Shown one piece after another: positions 30,390 through 38,791 of a stretch of DNA of 64,000 nucleotides. This DNA comes from an uncultured Nocardioides sp. Its GTDB lineage: Bacteria; Actinomycetota; Actinomycetes; Propionibacteriales; Nocardioidaceae. Every line of letters begins with the position of its first letter. Position 1 is the stretch's first letter. The notes beneath the pieces were generated by a model, which was not told the DNA's origin, did no database searches, and saw only the letters and a list, made by a program, of their open reading frames with translations. Where the stretch lies: the NCBI RefSeq assembly GCF_947489365.1, contig NZ_CANLDB010000007.1, positions 190,247 to 254,246 on the forward strand, in the 5' to 3' direction. Both the position numbers and the translations under genes were made by a program.

Positions 30390-32459
30390 TCACACCGCGT
30401 CCGGCACCTCCGAGAGCTCCGCCAGCCAGGCGGCGGCGGAGGCGTCGGACGGCATCCGCCAGTCCCCCCGCGGGCTCATGGTGCCGCCCGCCGACACCTT
30501 GGGCCCGTTGGGCAGCGCCGAGCGCTTGAACTGCGCGGCGAAGAAGCGCCGGCAGAACAGCTCCAGCCAGTGCCTGATCGTCGCCAGGTCGTACGACGTC
30601 CGCCCGGCCTCCGGGTGGTCGGGCGGCCAGGCGCCGGCCCCGGCGTCCCGCCAGGCGTGCCAGGCGAGGAACGCGATCCGCGACGGGCCGTGGTGCTGGC
30701 GGGCGAGGTGGAACAGCGCGAAGTCGGCCAGCGCGTAGGGCCCGACCGCGGCCTCGGTGGACTGCGGCGCCTCGCCCTCCTTGGCCGGCACGAGCTCGGG
30801 CGAGATCTCCTGGTCGAGGATCTCGGTCAGCACGGGGCCCGCCTCGTCGGGCAGCTCGCCGGAGCCGGCGGCCCACCGGATCAGGTGCTGGATCAGCGTC
30901 TTCGGCACCCCCGCGTTGACGCCGTAGTGCGACATCTGGTCGCCGACGCCGTACGTGCACCAGCCGAGGGCCAGCTCGGACAGGTCGCCGGTGCCGAGGA
31001 CGATCCCGCCCCGGTGGTTCGCCAGCCGGAAGAGGTAGTCGGTGCGCAGACCGGCCTGGACGTTCTCGAACGTGACGTCGTAGACCTCCTCGCCGTCGGC
31101 GTACGGGTGGCCGAGATCGGCGAGCATCTGGGTCGCGGCGGGCCGGATGTCCAGCTCCTCGAACCCCACCCCGAGGGCGGCGCAGAGCCGGGTCGCGAGG
31201 TCCTTCGACGTCGCGCCCGTCGCGAAGCCGGGCATCGTCACCGCGTGCACGTCGCTGCGGGGCCGGCCGAGCCGGTCCATCGCCCGCACCGCGACGACCA
31301 GGGCGTGCGTGGAGTCGAGACCGCCGGACACCCCGATGACGATCTTCGGCGACCCGATCGAGGTCAGCCGGCGCTCGAGCGCGGCGACCTGGATGTTCCA
31401 CGCCTCGTAGCAGTCCTGGGCGAGCCGGTCGGGGTCGTCGGGCACGAAGGGGTAGCGGTCGACGCGGCGCTCGAGACCGATGTCACCGGTCGGCGGGTCG
31501 AGGGTCGTCGTCACGCGGCGGAAGCCCCCGACGCGGTCGGCGTGGGTGCGGCGGTTGTCGTCGAAGGTGCCCTGACGGCGGCGCTCCGCGGCGAGGCGGC
31601 GCAGGTCGACGTCCGCCACGGTGAGCTGCGGCCCGGCGGCGAACCGCGGCCCCTCGGCCAGCAGGTCCCCGGCCTCGTAGACCATCGTCTGGCCGTCCCA
31701 GGCGAGGTCGGTGCTCGACTCCCCCGCGCCCGCCGCGGCGTACACGTAGGCGGCGAGCCCGCGCAGGCTGGCGCTGCGCACCAGCAGGCGCCGCACGTCG
31801 GCACGGGCGATGGTGATGGGGCTCGAGGAGACGTTGAGCAGGACCGTCGCCCCCGCCAGGGCGGCCTCGGCCGACGGCGGCACGGGGACCCAGAGGTCCT
31901 CGCAGACCTCGACGTGGACCACGAGGCCGGGCACGTCGACGACGTCGAGCAGCAGGTCGGGCCCCAGGGGGACGTCGGCGCCCAGCAGCCGGAGGCTCCC
32001 CCCGCGGTGCTCGTCGCCGGCGGCGAAGTGGCGCCGCTCGTAGAACTCGCCGTACGTCGGGAGGTAGGACTTCGGGACGACGCCGAGCACGGCGCCGCGG
32101 TGCACGAGGACGGCGCAGTTCAGCAGGCGGTTGCCGACCCGCAGCGGCGCGCCGACGACGAGGACCGGCAGCAGGTCGGCCGACGCCGTGACGACCTCGG
32201 CCAGCCCGGCCTCGACGGCGTCGAGGAGGGTGTCGGAGAGCAGCAGGTCGTCGATCGCGTAGCCCGACAGGCACAGCTCGGCGAACGTCGCGACGGCCAC
32301 GCCGCGGTCGTGGCAGGCGCGGGCCTGCTCGACGACCGTCCGGGCGTTGGACGCCGGGTCGGCCACCACGACGGGCGCGGTGCAGGCGGCGACCCGGGCG
32401 AAGCCCTGGGCGTACGCGGAGGTGAAGGTGGCGGCGTCCACACCGCCAGTGTCGCGCAT
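30390..32459 (-). CDS. nadE: Glutamine-dependent NAD(+) synthetase
   Basis: This 689-aa two-domain enzyme makes NAD from nicotinate adenine dinucleotide, ATP and glutamine. The N-terminal nitrilase domain has the Glu-Lys-Cys triad: Glu61 in FAELCLSG, Lys130 in VVPKSYLPTYGEFYE, Cys186 in VEVCEDLWVP. The C-terminal synthetase domain has the PP-loop GVSGGLDST (about residue 375), then GTGDLSELALGWCTYG. Length fits the mycobacterial-type enzyme. The true start may be ATG at 32459 or an inner GTG a few codons downstream. The gene stands alone; twin stem-loops lie in the divergent region to cstA. Confidence 0.95.
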   Translation of the reverse strand: MRDTGGVDAATFTSAYAQGFARVAACTAPVVVADPASNARTVVEQARACHDRGVAVATFAELCLSGYAIDDLLLSDTLLDAVEAGLAEVVTASADLLPVLVVGAPLRVGNRLLNCAVLVHRGAVLGVVPKSYLPTYGEFYERRHFAAGDEHRGGSLRLLGADVPLGPDLLLDVVDVPGLVVHVEVCEDLWVPVPPSAEAALAGATVLLNVSSSPITIARADVRRLLVRSASLRGLAAYVYAAAGAGESSTDLAWDGQTMVYEAGDLLAEGPRFAAGPQLTVADVDLRRLAAERRRQGTFDDNRRTHADRVGGFRRVTTTLDPPTGDIGLERRVDRYPFVPDDPDRLAQDCYEAWNIQVAALERRLTSIGSPKIVIGVSGGLDSTHALVVAVRAMDRLGRPRSDVHAVTMPGFATGATSKDLATRLCAALGVGFEELDIRPAATQMLADLGHPYADGEEVYDVTFENVQAGLRTDYLFRLANHRGGIVLGTGDLSELALGWCTYGVGDQMSHYGVNAGVPKTLIQHLIRWAAGSGELPDEAGPVLTEILDQEISPELVPAKEGEAPQSTEAAVGPYALADFALFHLARQHHGPSRIAFLAWHAWRDAGAGAWPPDHPEAGRTSYDLATIRHWLELFCRRFFAAQFKRSALPNGPKVSAGGTMSPRGDWRMPSDASAAAWLAELSEVPDAV

Positions 32460-32502
32460 GGCACCGACAGGCGTGCGCGCGGAGGAGGAACCCCGGGAAA
32501 TG

Positions 32503-32580
32503 CAGAACCGCGGAGCCGTCTCGGGTCAGCTCCGCGGTTCTGGAGTACCGAGAAACCGTCTCGGGTCAGTTCCTCGGTAC
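32503..32580. repeat. Twin stem-loops with an identical 12-nt loop
   Basis: The first has perfect 14-bp arms 32503-32516 and 32529-32542 (CAGAACCGCGGAGC). The second has 12-bp arms 32545-32556 and 32569-32580 with one mismatch (left GTACCGAGAAAC). Both enclose CGTCTCGGGTCA (32517-32528 and 32557-32568). The stems are unrelated in sequence while the loops are identical, and the same loop recurs at 48109-48120. They lie in the divergent region between nadE and cstA. The remaining ~220 bp up to 32801 holds nothing recognised beyond the cstA ribosome-binding site. Confidence 0.85.
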
Positions 32581-32801
32581 GAGAAGAATCATGCCGGACC
32601 GCGACGCGGCGTACCAGTGGGTGAATCCGCAAGCAAGGCACAAGCGTTGCGCAAGCCCCCGGGCGGCCGGACGGCGCGCCCGTGGCGCCGGTCACACAGC
32701 GCGGGCATATGGTGGGTCGGCCGCGCAGCCCGTGGGCCGGGCGCCAACCCGTGCTCCCGCGAGCGCCGGCACGACGTACGCCGAGCACCGGGAGCAGCGA
32801 C

Positions 32802-35030
32802 ATGGCCACCGACACCACCACCCCGCCCGGCGCGTCCGGGCCCTCCGGCACCCCGCCCGGCGGGTCGGCCACGCCACCCACGTCCCGCCGTCCCACCCCG
32901 CTGTCGATGGCGATCTGGGTGCTCGTCGCCCTGGTCGGCGCCGCCTGCTGGACGGTCCTGGCGCTGCACCGTGGCGAGGACGTCTCCGCGCTGTGGATCC
33001 TGTTCGCCGCGGTCTCGTCGTACCTGATCGCCTACCGCTTCTACTCGAAGTTCATCGCGCGCCGGGTGCTGAAGCTGGACGACACCCGCGCCACCCCCGC
33101 GGAGCGGATGGAGGACGGCTCCGACTTCGAGGTCACCGACCGCCGGGTGCTCTACGGCCACCACTTCGCCGCCATCGCCGGCGCCGGCCCGCTCGTCGGC
33201 CCGGTCCTCGCCGCGCAGATGGGCTACCTGCCCGGCACGATCTGGATCGTCGTCGGCGTGATCCTCGCCGGCGCGGTGCAGGACATGGTCGTCATGTTCT
33301 TCTCGATGCGCCGCGACGCGAAGAGCCTCGGCCAGATGATCCGCGAGGAGCTCGGCGTCGTCGGCGGCGTCGCCGCGCTGATCGCCGTCTACGCGATCAT
33401 GATCATCCTGCTCGCCGTGCTCGCCCTGGTGGTCGTCAACGCCCTCGCCGAGTCGCCGTGGGGCGTCGTCGCGATCGGCCTGACCATCCCGATCGCCCTC
33501 TTCATGGGCGTCTACCTCCGCTTCCTGCGTCCCGGACGGGTCATGGAGGTCACCGCGATCGGCGTCGCCCTGCTCCTCGGCGCCATCGCGCTGGGCGGCG
33601 TCGTCGAGAACTCCGGCCTCGCCTCCACCTTCGAGCTCAGCCCCGAGACGTTGACGATCATGATGGTCGTCTACGGCTTCGTCGCCTCGATCCTGCCCGT
33701 CTGGATGCTGCTGACCCCGCGCGACTACCTGTCGACCTTCATGAAGGTCGGGGTCATCCTCCTGCTCGCGATCGGGCTGATCCTCGCCCGTCCGGTGCTC
33801 CAGGCCCAGGCCGTCACCCCGTTCGCCGGCAACGGCGAGGGACCCGTCTTCGCGGGCTCGCTCTTCCCGTTCCTGTTCATCACGATCGCCTGCGGCGCGC
33901 TGTCCGGCTTCCACGCCCTCATCTCCTCGGGCACGACCCCGAAGATGATCGCCAAGGAGAGCCACGTCCGGATGATCGGCTACGGCGGCATGCTGATGGA
34001 GTCCTTCGTGGCCGTCAGCGCGATCATCGCCGCCTGCGTCATCGACCAGGGCCTGTACTTCGCGATGAACTCCCCCGCCGGCGTCACCGGCGGCACCGCG
34101 GAGGGCGCCTCGGAGTTCGTCCGCACCCTCGGGTTCACCATCAGCCCGGACCAGCTGAACGCGTTCTCGGAGTCCGTCGAGACCGAGCTGGTCTCCCGCA
34201 CCGGCGGCGCACCCACCCTGGCGTTCGGCATCTCGATGATCTTCAGCGAGGCGTTCGGCTCCGGGATGACCGCGTTCTGGTACTACTTCGCGATCATGTT
34301 CGAGGCGCTGTTCATCCTCACCGCCATCGACGCCGGCACCCGCGTGGGCCGCTTCATGCTGCAGGACACCATCGGGAACTTCTGGCCCAGGTTCGGCGAC
34401 ACCTCGTGGAAGCCGGCCGCCTGGGCGGCGTCCGCGGCCACGACCGGCGCCTGGGGCTACATGCTGTACGTCGGGGTCACCGACCCCCTCGGCGGCATCA
34501 ACCAGCTCTTCCCGCTGTTCGGCATCGCCAACCAGCTGCTCGCCGCGATCGCCCTGACCCTCTGCGTCACGCTGTTCTGCAAGCACGGCTGGTGGAAGTA
34601 CGTGTGGGTGCCGGCCGTGCCGCTGGCGTGGGACCTCGTCGTCACGCTCACTGCGAGCTACCAGAAGGTGTTCAGCGACAACCCGGCCATCGGCTACTTC
34701 GCGCAGGCCGACCGCTACCGCAGTGCCCGCGACGCGGGCGAGGTGCTCGCCCCCGCGCAGGACGTCGGCCAGATGGACACCGTGGTCTTCAACTCCACGG
34801 TGAACGGCTTCATCCAGGCCAGCTTCGCGGTCCTCGTCCTGGTCATCGTGGTCAGCGCCGTCCAGGTCTGGGTCAGGGCCGCCCGCGCCGGCTCGCTGCC
34901 GACCACCGAGGTGCCGCACACCCCCTCGCAGATCGTCGCCCCGGCCGACTTCTTCGCCACCGCGGAGGAGAAGGAGGCCGTCCGCGCCGCCGAGGCCGGG
35001 CGCCACGAGACCGCGGGCTCGCACCGGTGA
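32802..35030 (+). CDS. cstA: Carbon starvation / pyruvate transporter CstA
   Basis: The protein is 742 aa from ATG at 32802, chosen because GGAG lies 7 nt upstream; an ATG at 32682 would add 40 residues of non-family sequence. It has many transmembrane helices, with the CstA landmarks HHFAAIAGAGPLVGPVLAAQ, ISSGTTPKMIAKE and FSEAFGSGMTAFWYYFAIMFEALFILTAIDAGTRVGRF. CstA-type carriers import peptides or pyruvate during carbon limitation. It overlaps the next gene by 4 bp (GTGA), the common cstA-ybdD pairing. Confidence 0.94.
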   Translation: MATDTTTPPGASGPSGTPPGGSATPPTSRRPTPLSMAIWVLVALVGAACWTVLALHRGEDVSALWILFAAVSSYLIAYRFYSKFIARRVLKLDDTRATPAERMEDGSDFEVTDRRVLYGHHFAAIAGAGPLVGPVLAAQMGYLPGTIWIVVGVILAGAVQDMVVMFFSMRRDAKSLGQMIREELGVVGGVAALIAVYAIMIILLAVLALVVVNALAESPWGVVAIGLTIPIALFMGVYLRFLRPGRVMEVTAIGVALLLGAIALGGVVENSGLASTFELSPETLTIMMVVYGFVASILPVWMLLTPRDYLSTFMKVGVILLLAIGLILARPVLQAQAVTPFAGNGEGPVFAGSLFPFLFITIACGALSGFHALISSGTTPKMIAKESHVRMIGYGGMLMESFVAVSAIIAACVIDQGLYFAMNSPAGVTGGTAEGASEFVRTLGFTISPDQLNAFSESVETELVSRTGGAPTLAFGISMIFSEAFGSGMTAFWYYFAIMFEALFILTAIDAGTRVGRFMLQDTIGNFWPRFGDTSWKPAAWAASAATTGAWGYMLYVGVTDPLGGINQLFPLFGIANQLLAAIALTLCVTLFCKHGWWKYVWVPAVPLAWDLVVTLTASYQKVFSDNPAIGYFAQADRYRSARDAGEVLAPAQDVGQMDTVVFNSTVNGFIQASFAVLVLVIVVSAVQVWVRAARAGSLPTTEVPHTPSQIVAPADFFATAEEKEAVRAAEAGRHETAGSHR

Positions 35031-35251
35031 GCGCCGACGTGACGGGCCCCGCCCGGGAGCGCCCCAGCGACACCGTCCGCCGGTGGGCGGCGGGGGTGCG
35101 CTGGTACGTCCGGGAGCTCTCCGGCGAGGCCAAGTGGGACGACCACCTCGAGCGCTGCCGCCGCGACGGCCTCGAGCCCATGACGCGCCGGGAGTTCGAG
35201 CGCCACCGCTCCGAGGCCCTCGAGCGCAACCCGCAGCGCCGGTGCTGCTGA
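35027..35251 (+). CDS. YbdD/YjiX family small protein
   Basis: This 74-aa protein has the family core GVRWYVRELSGEAKWDDHLERCRRDG, followed by MTRREFERHRSEALERNP and a Cys-Cys C terminus. Members are encoded with CstA-type transporters and are probably needed for their function. GTG at 35027 overlaps the cstA stop codon by 4 bp, so it is translationally coupled. Confidence 0.9.
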   Translation: MSADVTGPARERPSDTVRRWAAGVRWYVRELSGEAKWDDHLERCRRDGLEPMTRREFERHRSEALERNPQRRCC

Positions 35252-35293
35252 GACACCTGTCGCCGCCCGGGCGGGGTGGTGTGGGATGAGGCC

Positions 35294-36160
35294 ATGAGCG
35301 ACGAGCAGCCCCCGCCGTACGGCACGTCCGCGCCGACCCCGGCCGCCGGCGGGAGGACGCGCAAGCGCCTCCGCACCCACCACCTGGCCGAGATGCGCGA
35401 GAACGGCGAGAAGTTCGCCATGCTCACGACGTACGACCAGTACACCGCGGGGATCTTCGACGAGGCGGGCATCGAGGTGCTGCTCGTCGGCGACAGCGCC
35501 GGCAACAACGTGTACGGCTACTCCACGACCGTGCCGGTGACCGTGGACCAGCTGATCCCGCTCACCGCGGCGGTGTCGAGGTCGGTCACCCGGGCGCTCG
35601 TGGTCGGCGACCTGCCGTTCGGGTCGTACCAGGCGTCCCCCGAGCAGGCCTACCTGACCGCCGCCCGCTTCATGAAGGAGGGCGGCGCCCACTGCGTGAA
35701 GCTCGAGGGCGGCGTCGCGATGGCGCCCCAGGTCGAGCGCCTGACGCAGGGCGGCATCCCCGTGATGGCCCACCTCGGGTTCACCCCGCAGAGCGAGCAC
35801 ACCCTCGGCGGCTACCGGGTCCAGGGCCGCGGCGACGCCGTCGAGTCCCTGCTCGCCGACGCCCGCGCCGTGCGCGACGCCGGGGCGTTCGCCATGGTCC
35901 TCGAGATGGTGCCCACCGAGGCCGCGGCCCGGGTGACCGCCGAGGTCGGCATCCCCACGATCGGGATCGGCGCCGGCGTGGAGTGCGACGGCCAGGTCCT
36001 CGTGTGGCCGGACGCGTTCGGCCTGCGGACCGGCCGGATCCCCCGGTTCGTCAAGCAGTACGCCGACCTGCACGGCGCCCTGCTCGAGGGCGCCCGTGCG
36101 TTCGCCGCGGACGTCCGGTCGGGCGAGTTCCCCGCCGCGGAGCACTCCTTCGAGTCGTAG
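35294..36160 (+). CDS. panB: 3-methyl-2-oxobutanoate hydroxymethyltransferase
   Basis: This 288-aa PanB transfers a hydroxymethyl group from methylene-THF to 2-oxoisovalerate, the first committed step of pantothenate synthesis. Landmarks: the N-terminal KFAMLTTYDQYTAGIFDEAGI, metal and substrate segment VGDSAGNNVYGY, GDLPFGSYQ, VKLEGG, MAHLGFTPQ, and the catalytic EMVPTEAA with IPTIGIGAG. An N-terminal extension of about 20 residues is polar. ATG at 35294. Position matches panB in the mycobacterial glnA-panB-rnpB neighbourhood. Confidence 0.94.
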   Translation: MSDEQPPPYGTSAPTPAAGGRTRKRLRTHHLAEMRENGEKFAMLTTYDQYTAGIFDEAGIEVLLVGDSAGNNVYGYSTTVPVTVDQLIPLTAAVSRSVTRALVVGDLPFGSYQASPEQAYLTAARFMKEGGAHCVKLEGGVAMAPQVERLTQGGIPVMAHLGFTPQSEHTLGGYRVQGRGDAVESLLADARAVRDAGAFAMVLEMVPTEAAARVTAEVGIPTIGIGAGVECDGQVLVWPDAFGLRTGRIPRFVKQYADLHGALLEGARAFAADVRSGEFPAAEHSFES

Positions 36161-36225
36161 GGACCGCGGGGACCGGTTGGGCCGAGCTCCTGCCGGACGT
36201 CAGTGCTTCGGACTAGTTTCTCCCC

Positions 36226-37422
36226 ATGCGCAGACCACTCCCCCTCCTCCTCAGCCTTCCGCTCGCCGGGCTCCTCGCCCTGCCGGTGGCCGGGGTCCCG
36301 GCGGGCGCCGCCCCGGCGCCGGCCTCCTCCCCCGCCTCGAGCCTCGCGGCCGCCGACCAGCCCGACCAGCAGGCCACCCCCGGCCTGCGGGTGACCCGTG
36401 CCGTGACGGGCCTCAGCCAGCCCTGGGACGTCGCGGTCATCGACGGTGGTCGCCTCCTGGTCACCGAGCGCGAGACCCGGCGCCTCCTGGTCGCGGACGG
36501 CAACCGGACCAGCCGTGTCGCCTTCCCCGCGCGCACCTGGGCCAGCGGCGAGACCGGTCTGATGTCGGTCGAGACCGACCCCGGCTTCGCCGAGAACCGC
36601 CGGTTCTACACCTGCTACGGCGGCTTCCGCAGCGGTGGCGCCCGCGACATCCGCGTCGTGGCCTGGACCCTGAACCAGGCCGCGACCCGGGCCACCCAGG
36701 CCCGCATCCTGCTCACCGGGCTTCCCACCAGCGGTGGTCGCCACGGCGGGTGCCGCCTGCTCGTGGCCCGCGACGGGTCGCTCGTCGTCGGGACCGGTGA
36801 CGCAGCCGTCTCCAGCAACCCGCAGGACCTCACGTCGCTGGGCGGCAAGACGCTGCGGCTGAACCGGTTCTCCGGCAAGCCCTGGCCGCAGAACCCGTTC
36901 CCGAAGGCCGGCAACCGGAACAAGCGCTACGTGCTGACCTACGGCCACCGCAACGTGCAGGGCCTCGCCCAGCGCAAGGACGGGTCGCTGTGGTCGGTCG
37001 AGCACGGCCCGAACCGCGACGACGAGGTCAACAGGCTGGCGCGCGGCGGCAACTACGGGTGGGACCCGGGCCCGGGGTACGACGAGAGCGTCCCGATGAC
37101 CGACTTCTCCCTGCCCGGCCCGCAGATCGGCGCCCGCTGGAAGTCCGGGGACCCGACGAAGGCCACCTCCGGTGCGGAGTGGGTCTCCGGCTCGCGGTGG
37201 AAGAGCTACAACGGCACGCTCGCCGTGGCCGCGCTGAAGGACAACAGCGTCCGCTTCATGCGGTTCAACGCCGCCGGCAAGCTCCAGGGCGTCCGTCGCC
37301 CGGCGGCGCTGACGAAGTTCGGCCGGCTCCGCTCCGTGACGAAGGCCCCCAACGGCGACCTGCTGATCACGACCGCGAACGGCTCGAACGACTCCGTCCT
37401 GCGGGTGCGCCCGCGCGGCTGA
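36226..37422 (+). CDS. Secreted PQQ-dependent-type sugar dehydrogenase (glucose/sorbosone dehydrogenase family)
   Basis: This 398-aa protein has a signal peptide (hydrophobic LLLSLPLAGLLALPVAGV, cleavage near GAA) and a Pro/Ala-rich linker to about residue 45. The rest is the six-bladed propeller of the sorbosone dehydrogenase family: GLSQPWDVAVIDGGRLLVTER, GETGLMSVETDP, TYGHRNVQGLA and EHGPNRDDEVNRL. The enzyme would oxidise aldose sugars extracellularly with PQQ. No lipobox was noted, so it may be free or wall-bound. Single gene. Confidence 0.88.
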   Translation: MRRPLPLLLSLPLAGLLALPVAGVPAGAAPAPASSPASSLAAADQPDQQATPGLRVTRAVTGLSQPWDVAVIDGGRLLVTERETRRLLVADGNRTSRVAFPARTWASGETGLMSVETDPGFAENRRFYTCYGGFRSGGARDIRVVAWTLNQAATRATQARILLTGLPTSGGRHGGCRLLVARDGSLVVGTGDAAVSSNPQDLTSLGGKTLRLNRFSGKPWPQNPFPKAGNRNKRYVLTYGHRNVQGLAQRKDGSLWSVEHGPNRDDEVNRLARGGNYGWDPGPGYDESVPMTDFSLPGPQIGARWKSGDPTKATSGAEWVSGSRWKSYNGTLAVAALKDNSVRFMRFNAAGKLQGVRRPAALTKFGRLRSVTKAPNGDLLITTANGSNDSVLRVRPRG

Positions 37423-37449
37423 CCACGGCCGGACCGCAGGGCCGGCGGC

Positions 37450-37701
37450 TCACGACAGCAGTCGTGCGCCGCCGGTCACCGCGGCGAACCACACCGCCAG
37501 CGCGACGACCGGCACCAGCACCGTGGCGCGCGGCCGCGTCCTGAACCAGCGCAGCACCACGGCCAGCAGTCCCGCCCAGACGGCGAGCAGCAGGAGACCG
37601 GCCCACCACGGCAGCACGCCGAAAGCGACGCCGTACAGGAAGAGGACGGCCGTCATCCCCACCAGGGCCGCGAACGGCCACGGGGAGACCTGTTCACGCA
37701 C
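37450..37701 (-). CDS. Small membrane protein
   Basis: The protein is 83 aa from GTG at 37701. Three hydrophobic helices (about residues 10-25, 28-50 and 58-80) with a short basic loop, RTRPRATVLV. No recognised family. Eleven bp downstream of the 37713 gene in the same direction, so it may be co-transcribed with it. Confidence 0.55.
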   Translation of the reverse strand: MREQVSPWPFAALVGMTAVLFLYGVAFGVLPWWAGLLLLAVWAGLLAVVLRWFRTRPRATVLVPVVALAVWFAAVTGGARLLS

Positions 37702-37712
37702 GAACCGGGCCC

Positions 37713-37883
37713 TCAGTCGTCGCGGTCGGCCTCGTCCCAGGCGTCGTTGCGCTCGGCGACCGTCTCCAGCGCGTGCTCGGCGGCGTCCCGCGTCGGGTAC
37801 GGCCCGAGGCGGTGTCGCGCCGCGCAGCCCTCGGGGCCCTCGACGGTCTTGTGCTTCACGCAGTAGTAGTACTCGTCGCTCAC
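37713..37883 (-). CDS. Conserved small actinobacterial protein (SPOR-like) beside rnpB
   Basis: The protein is 56 aa from GTG at 37883. It reads with YYYCVKHKTVEGPEGCAARH, then RLGPYPTRDAAEHALE and an acidic tail. This pattern recurs in very short actinobacterial proteins encoded next to rnpB (recognised from memory; sometimes labelled SPOR-domain). Two Cys and a His could bind metal, but that is speculative. The start lies about 39 bp from the predicted rnpB 5' end, on the opposite strand. Confidence 0.75.
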   Translation of the reverse strand: MSDEYYYCVKHKTVEGPEGCAARHRLGPYPTRDAAEHALETVAERNDAWDEADRDD

Positions 37884-37911
37884 ACGGCGAACCTACTCCA
37901 GTCGGATGCCC

Positions 37912-37917
37912 TACGAT
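37912..37917 (+). promoter_or_regulatory. -10 element TACGAT of rnpB
   Basis: TACGAT lies 4-8 bp before the predicted 5' end of RNase P RNA, consistent with actinobacterial TANNNT -10 boxes. No clear -35 is visible. Confidence 0.5.
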
Positions 37918-37921
37918 CGGC

Positions 37922-38334
37922 GCAGCGGATGGGCTGGCCGGGCGACCGCGTTCCTCCTCCGGGAGGGCCGAGGAAGGTCCGGGCTCCACAGGGCGAGGTG
38001 GTGGGTAACACCCACCCGGGGTGACTCGCGGGACAGTGCCACAGAGAGCAGACCGCCTCCCGGCTCCGGCCGGGCGGTAAGGGTGAAAGGGTGGTGCAAG
38101 AGACCACCAGCGTGCCGGGCGACCGGCGCGGCTCGGTAAACCCCACCTGGAGCAAGGTCAAGAAGCCGCCCCCACGGGGGCGGTGCGCGAGTGTCCGAGG
38201 GCGGCCCGCCCGAGCTCGCGGGTAGACCGCAGGAGGCCGTCGGCAACGGCGGTCGTAGATGGATGGTCGCCGACCCCGGCGTCGTGAGACACGGGGAGAC
38301 AGAACCCGGCCTACAGGCCAGCCCGTCCGCACCC
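37922..38334 (+). ncRNA. rnpB: RNase P RNA (bacterial class A)
   Basis: The catalytic RNA of RNase P, which matures tRNA 5' ends. Conserved blocks appear in order: GAGGAAGGTCCGGGCTCC with ACAGGGCGAGGTG (about 37972-38002), CCACAGAGAGCAGACCGCC (about 38039-38057), GGTAAGGGTGAAAGGGTGG (about 38076-38094), GGTAAACCCCACCTGGAGCA (about 38135-38154), the GGTCGTAGATGGATGGTCG segment (about 38250-38268), and AGACAGAACCCGGCCTACA (about 38299-38317). The 5' strand GGATGGGCTGGCC at 37927-37939 pairs with GGCCAGCCCGTCC at 38318-38330, which sets the ends to within a few bases. Confidence 0.96.
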
Positions 38335-38537
38335 GGGAAGCATCGACCGGAGGTCGAGACCCTCACGGCGGTCTCGACGACGCGCGCTCGCTGCGCTCGC
38401 GTGCTGCTCGACCAGCGGAGGGCCGGCGGTCTCGACGACGGCTGCTCGACCAGCGAAACCCCCGGAGATCGAGGTGCGAGCGTCGCGCAGCGACCGAGCC
38501 ACGAGATCCCGGGACCGGCCAGGCGGTCCGAGCGGGC
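38335..38537. other. Gene-free stretch with dispersed GGTCGAG-type and 53-bp repeats
   Basis: No gene. Palindromic GCGCTCGCTGCGCTCGC-type sequence followed by GTGCTGCTCGACCAGCG lies at about 38385-38420, and a shorter copy at 38430-38452. The 53-bp repeat at 38462-38514 is described separately. Confidence 0.6.
38462..38514 (-). repeat. 53-bp dispersed repeat, copy 2
   Basis: Exact reverse complement of 4041-4093. Both copies occupy small intergenic spaces downstream of other genes. Confidence 0.9.
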
Positions 38538-38732
38538 TCAGCCCTCGAGCACGCCCACGATGACGCGACCGGCCAGCCAGAGCACGACCCCACCGAAGAC
38601 GGTGCCGGCGGCGACCTTGAGGGCGACCAGCCGGGACGACCGCAGCTTGACCATGTCGAGCGCCCACAGCAGCACCAGCACGGTGAGGACACCGGTCACC
38701 ACGGACGCGATCAGGAAGGTCTGGGGGGACAC
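38538..38732 (-). CDS. Small two-helix membrane protein
   Basis: The protein is 64 aa from GTG at 38732; an upstream start at 38774 would add 14 residues. Two hydrophobic helices (LIASVVTGVLTVLVLLWALD and LKVAAGTVFGGVVLWLAGRVIVG) are separated by VKLRSSRLVA. No Shine-Dalgarno is evident. Family not recognised. Confidence 0.5.
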   Translation of the reverse strand: MSPQTFLIASVVTGVLTVLVLLWALDMVKLRSSRLVALKVAAGTVFGGVVLWLAGRVIVGVLEG

Positions 38733-38791
38733 GCACCAAGCGTGACAGGGCCGTGGGTGGGGGACGGCGACCACCCTCCTAGGCTGACGCG

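Noticed and set aside
32682..32801. N-terminal extension of CstA from ATG 32682
   Set aside because: Sequence is Arg/Pro-rich and not CstA-like, while ATG 32802 has a well-spaced GGAG.
38385..38452. tRNA-like or attachment site in the palindromic sequence after rnpB
   Set aside because: No cloverleaf can be drawn, and no integrase or duplicated gene end is nearby; it belongs to a common dispersed GGTCGAG-type palindrome.
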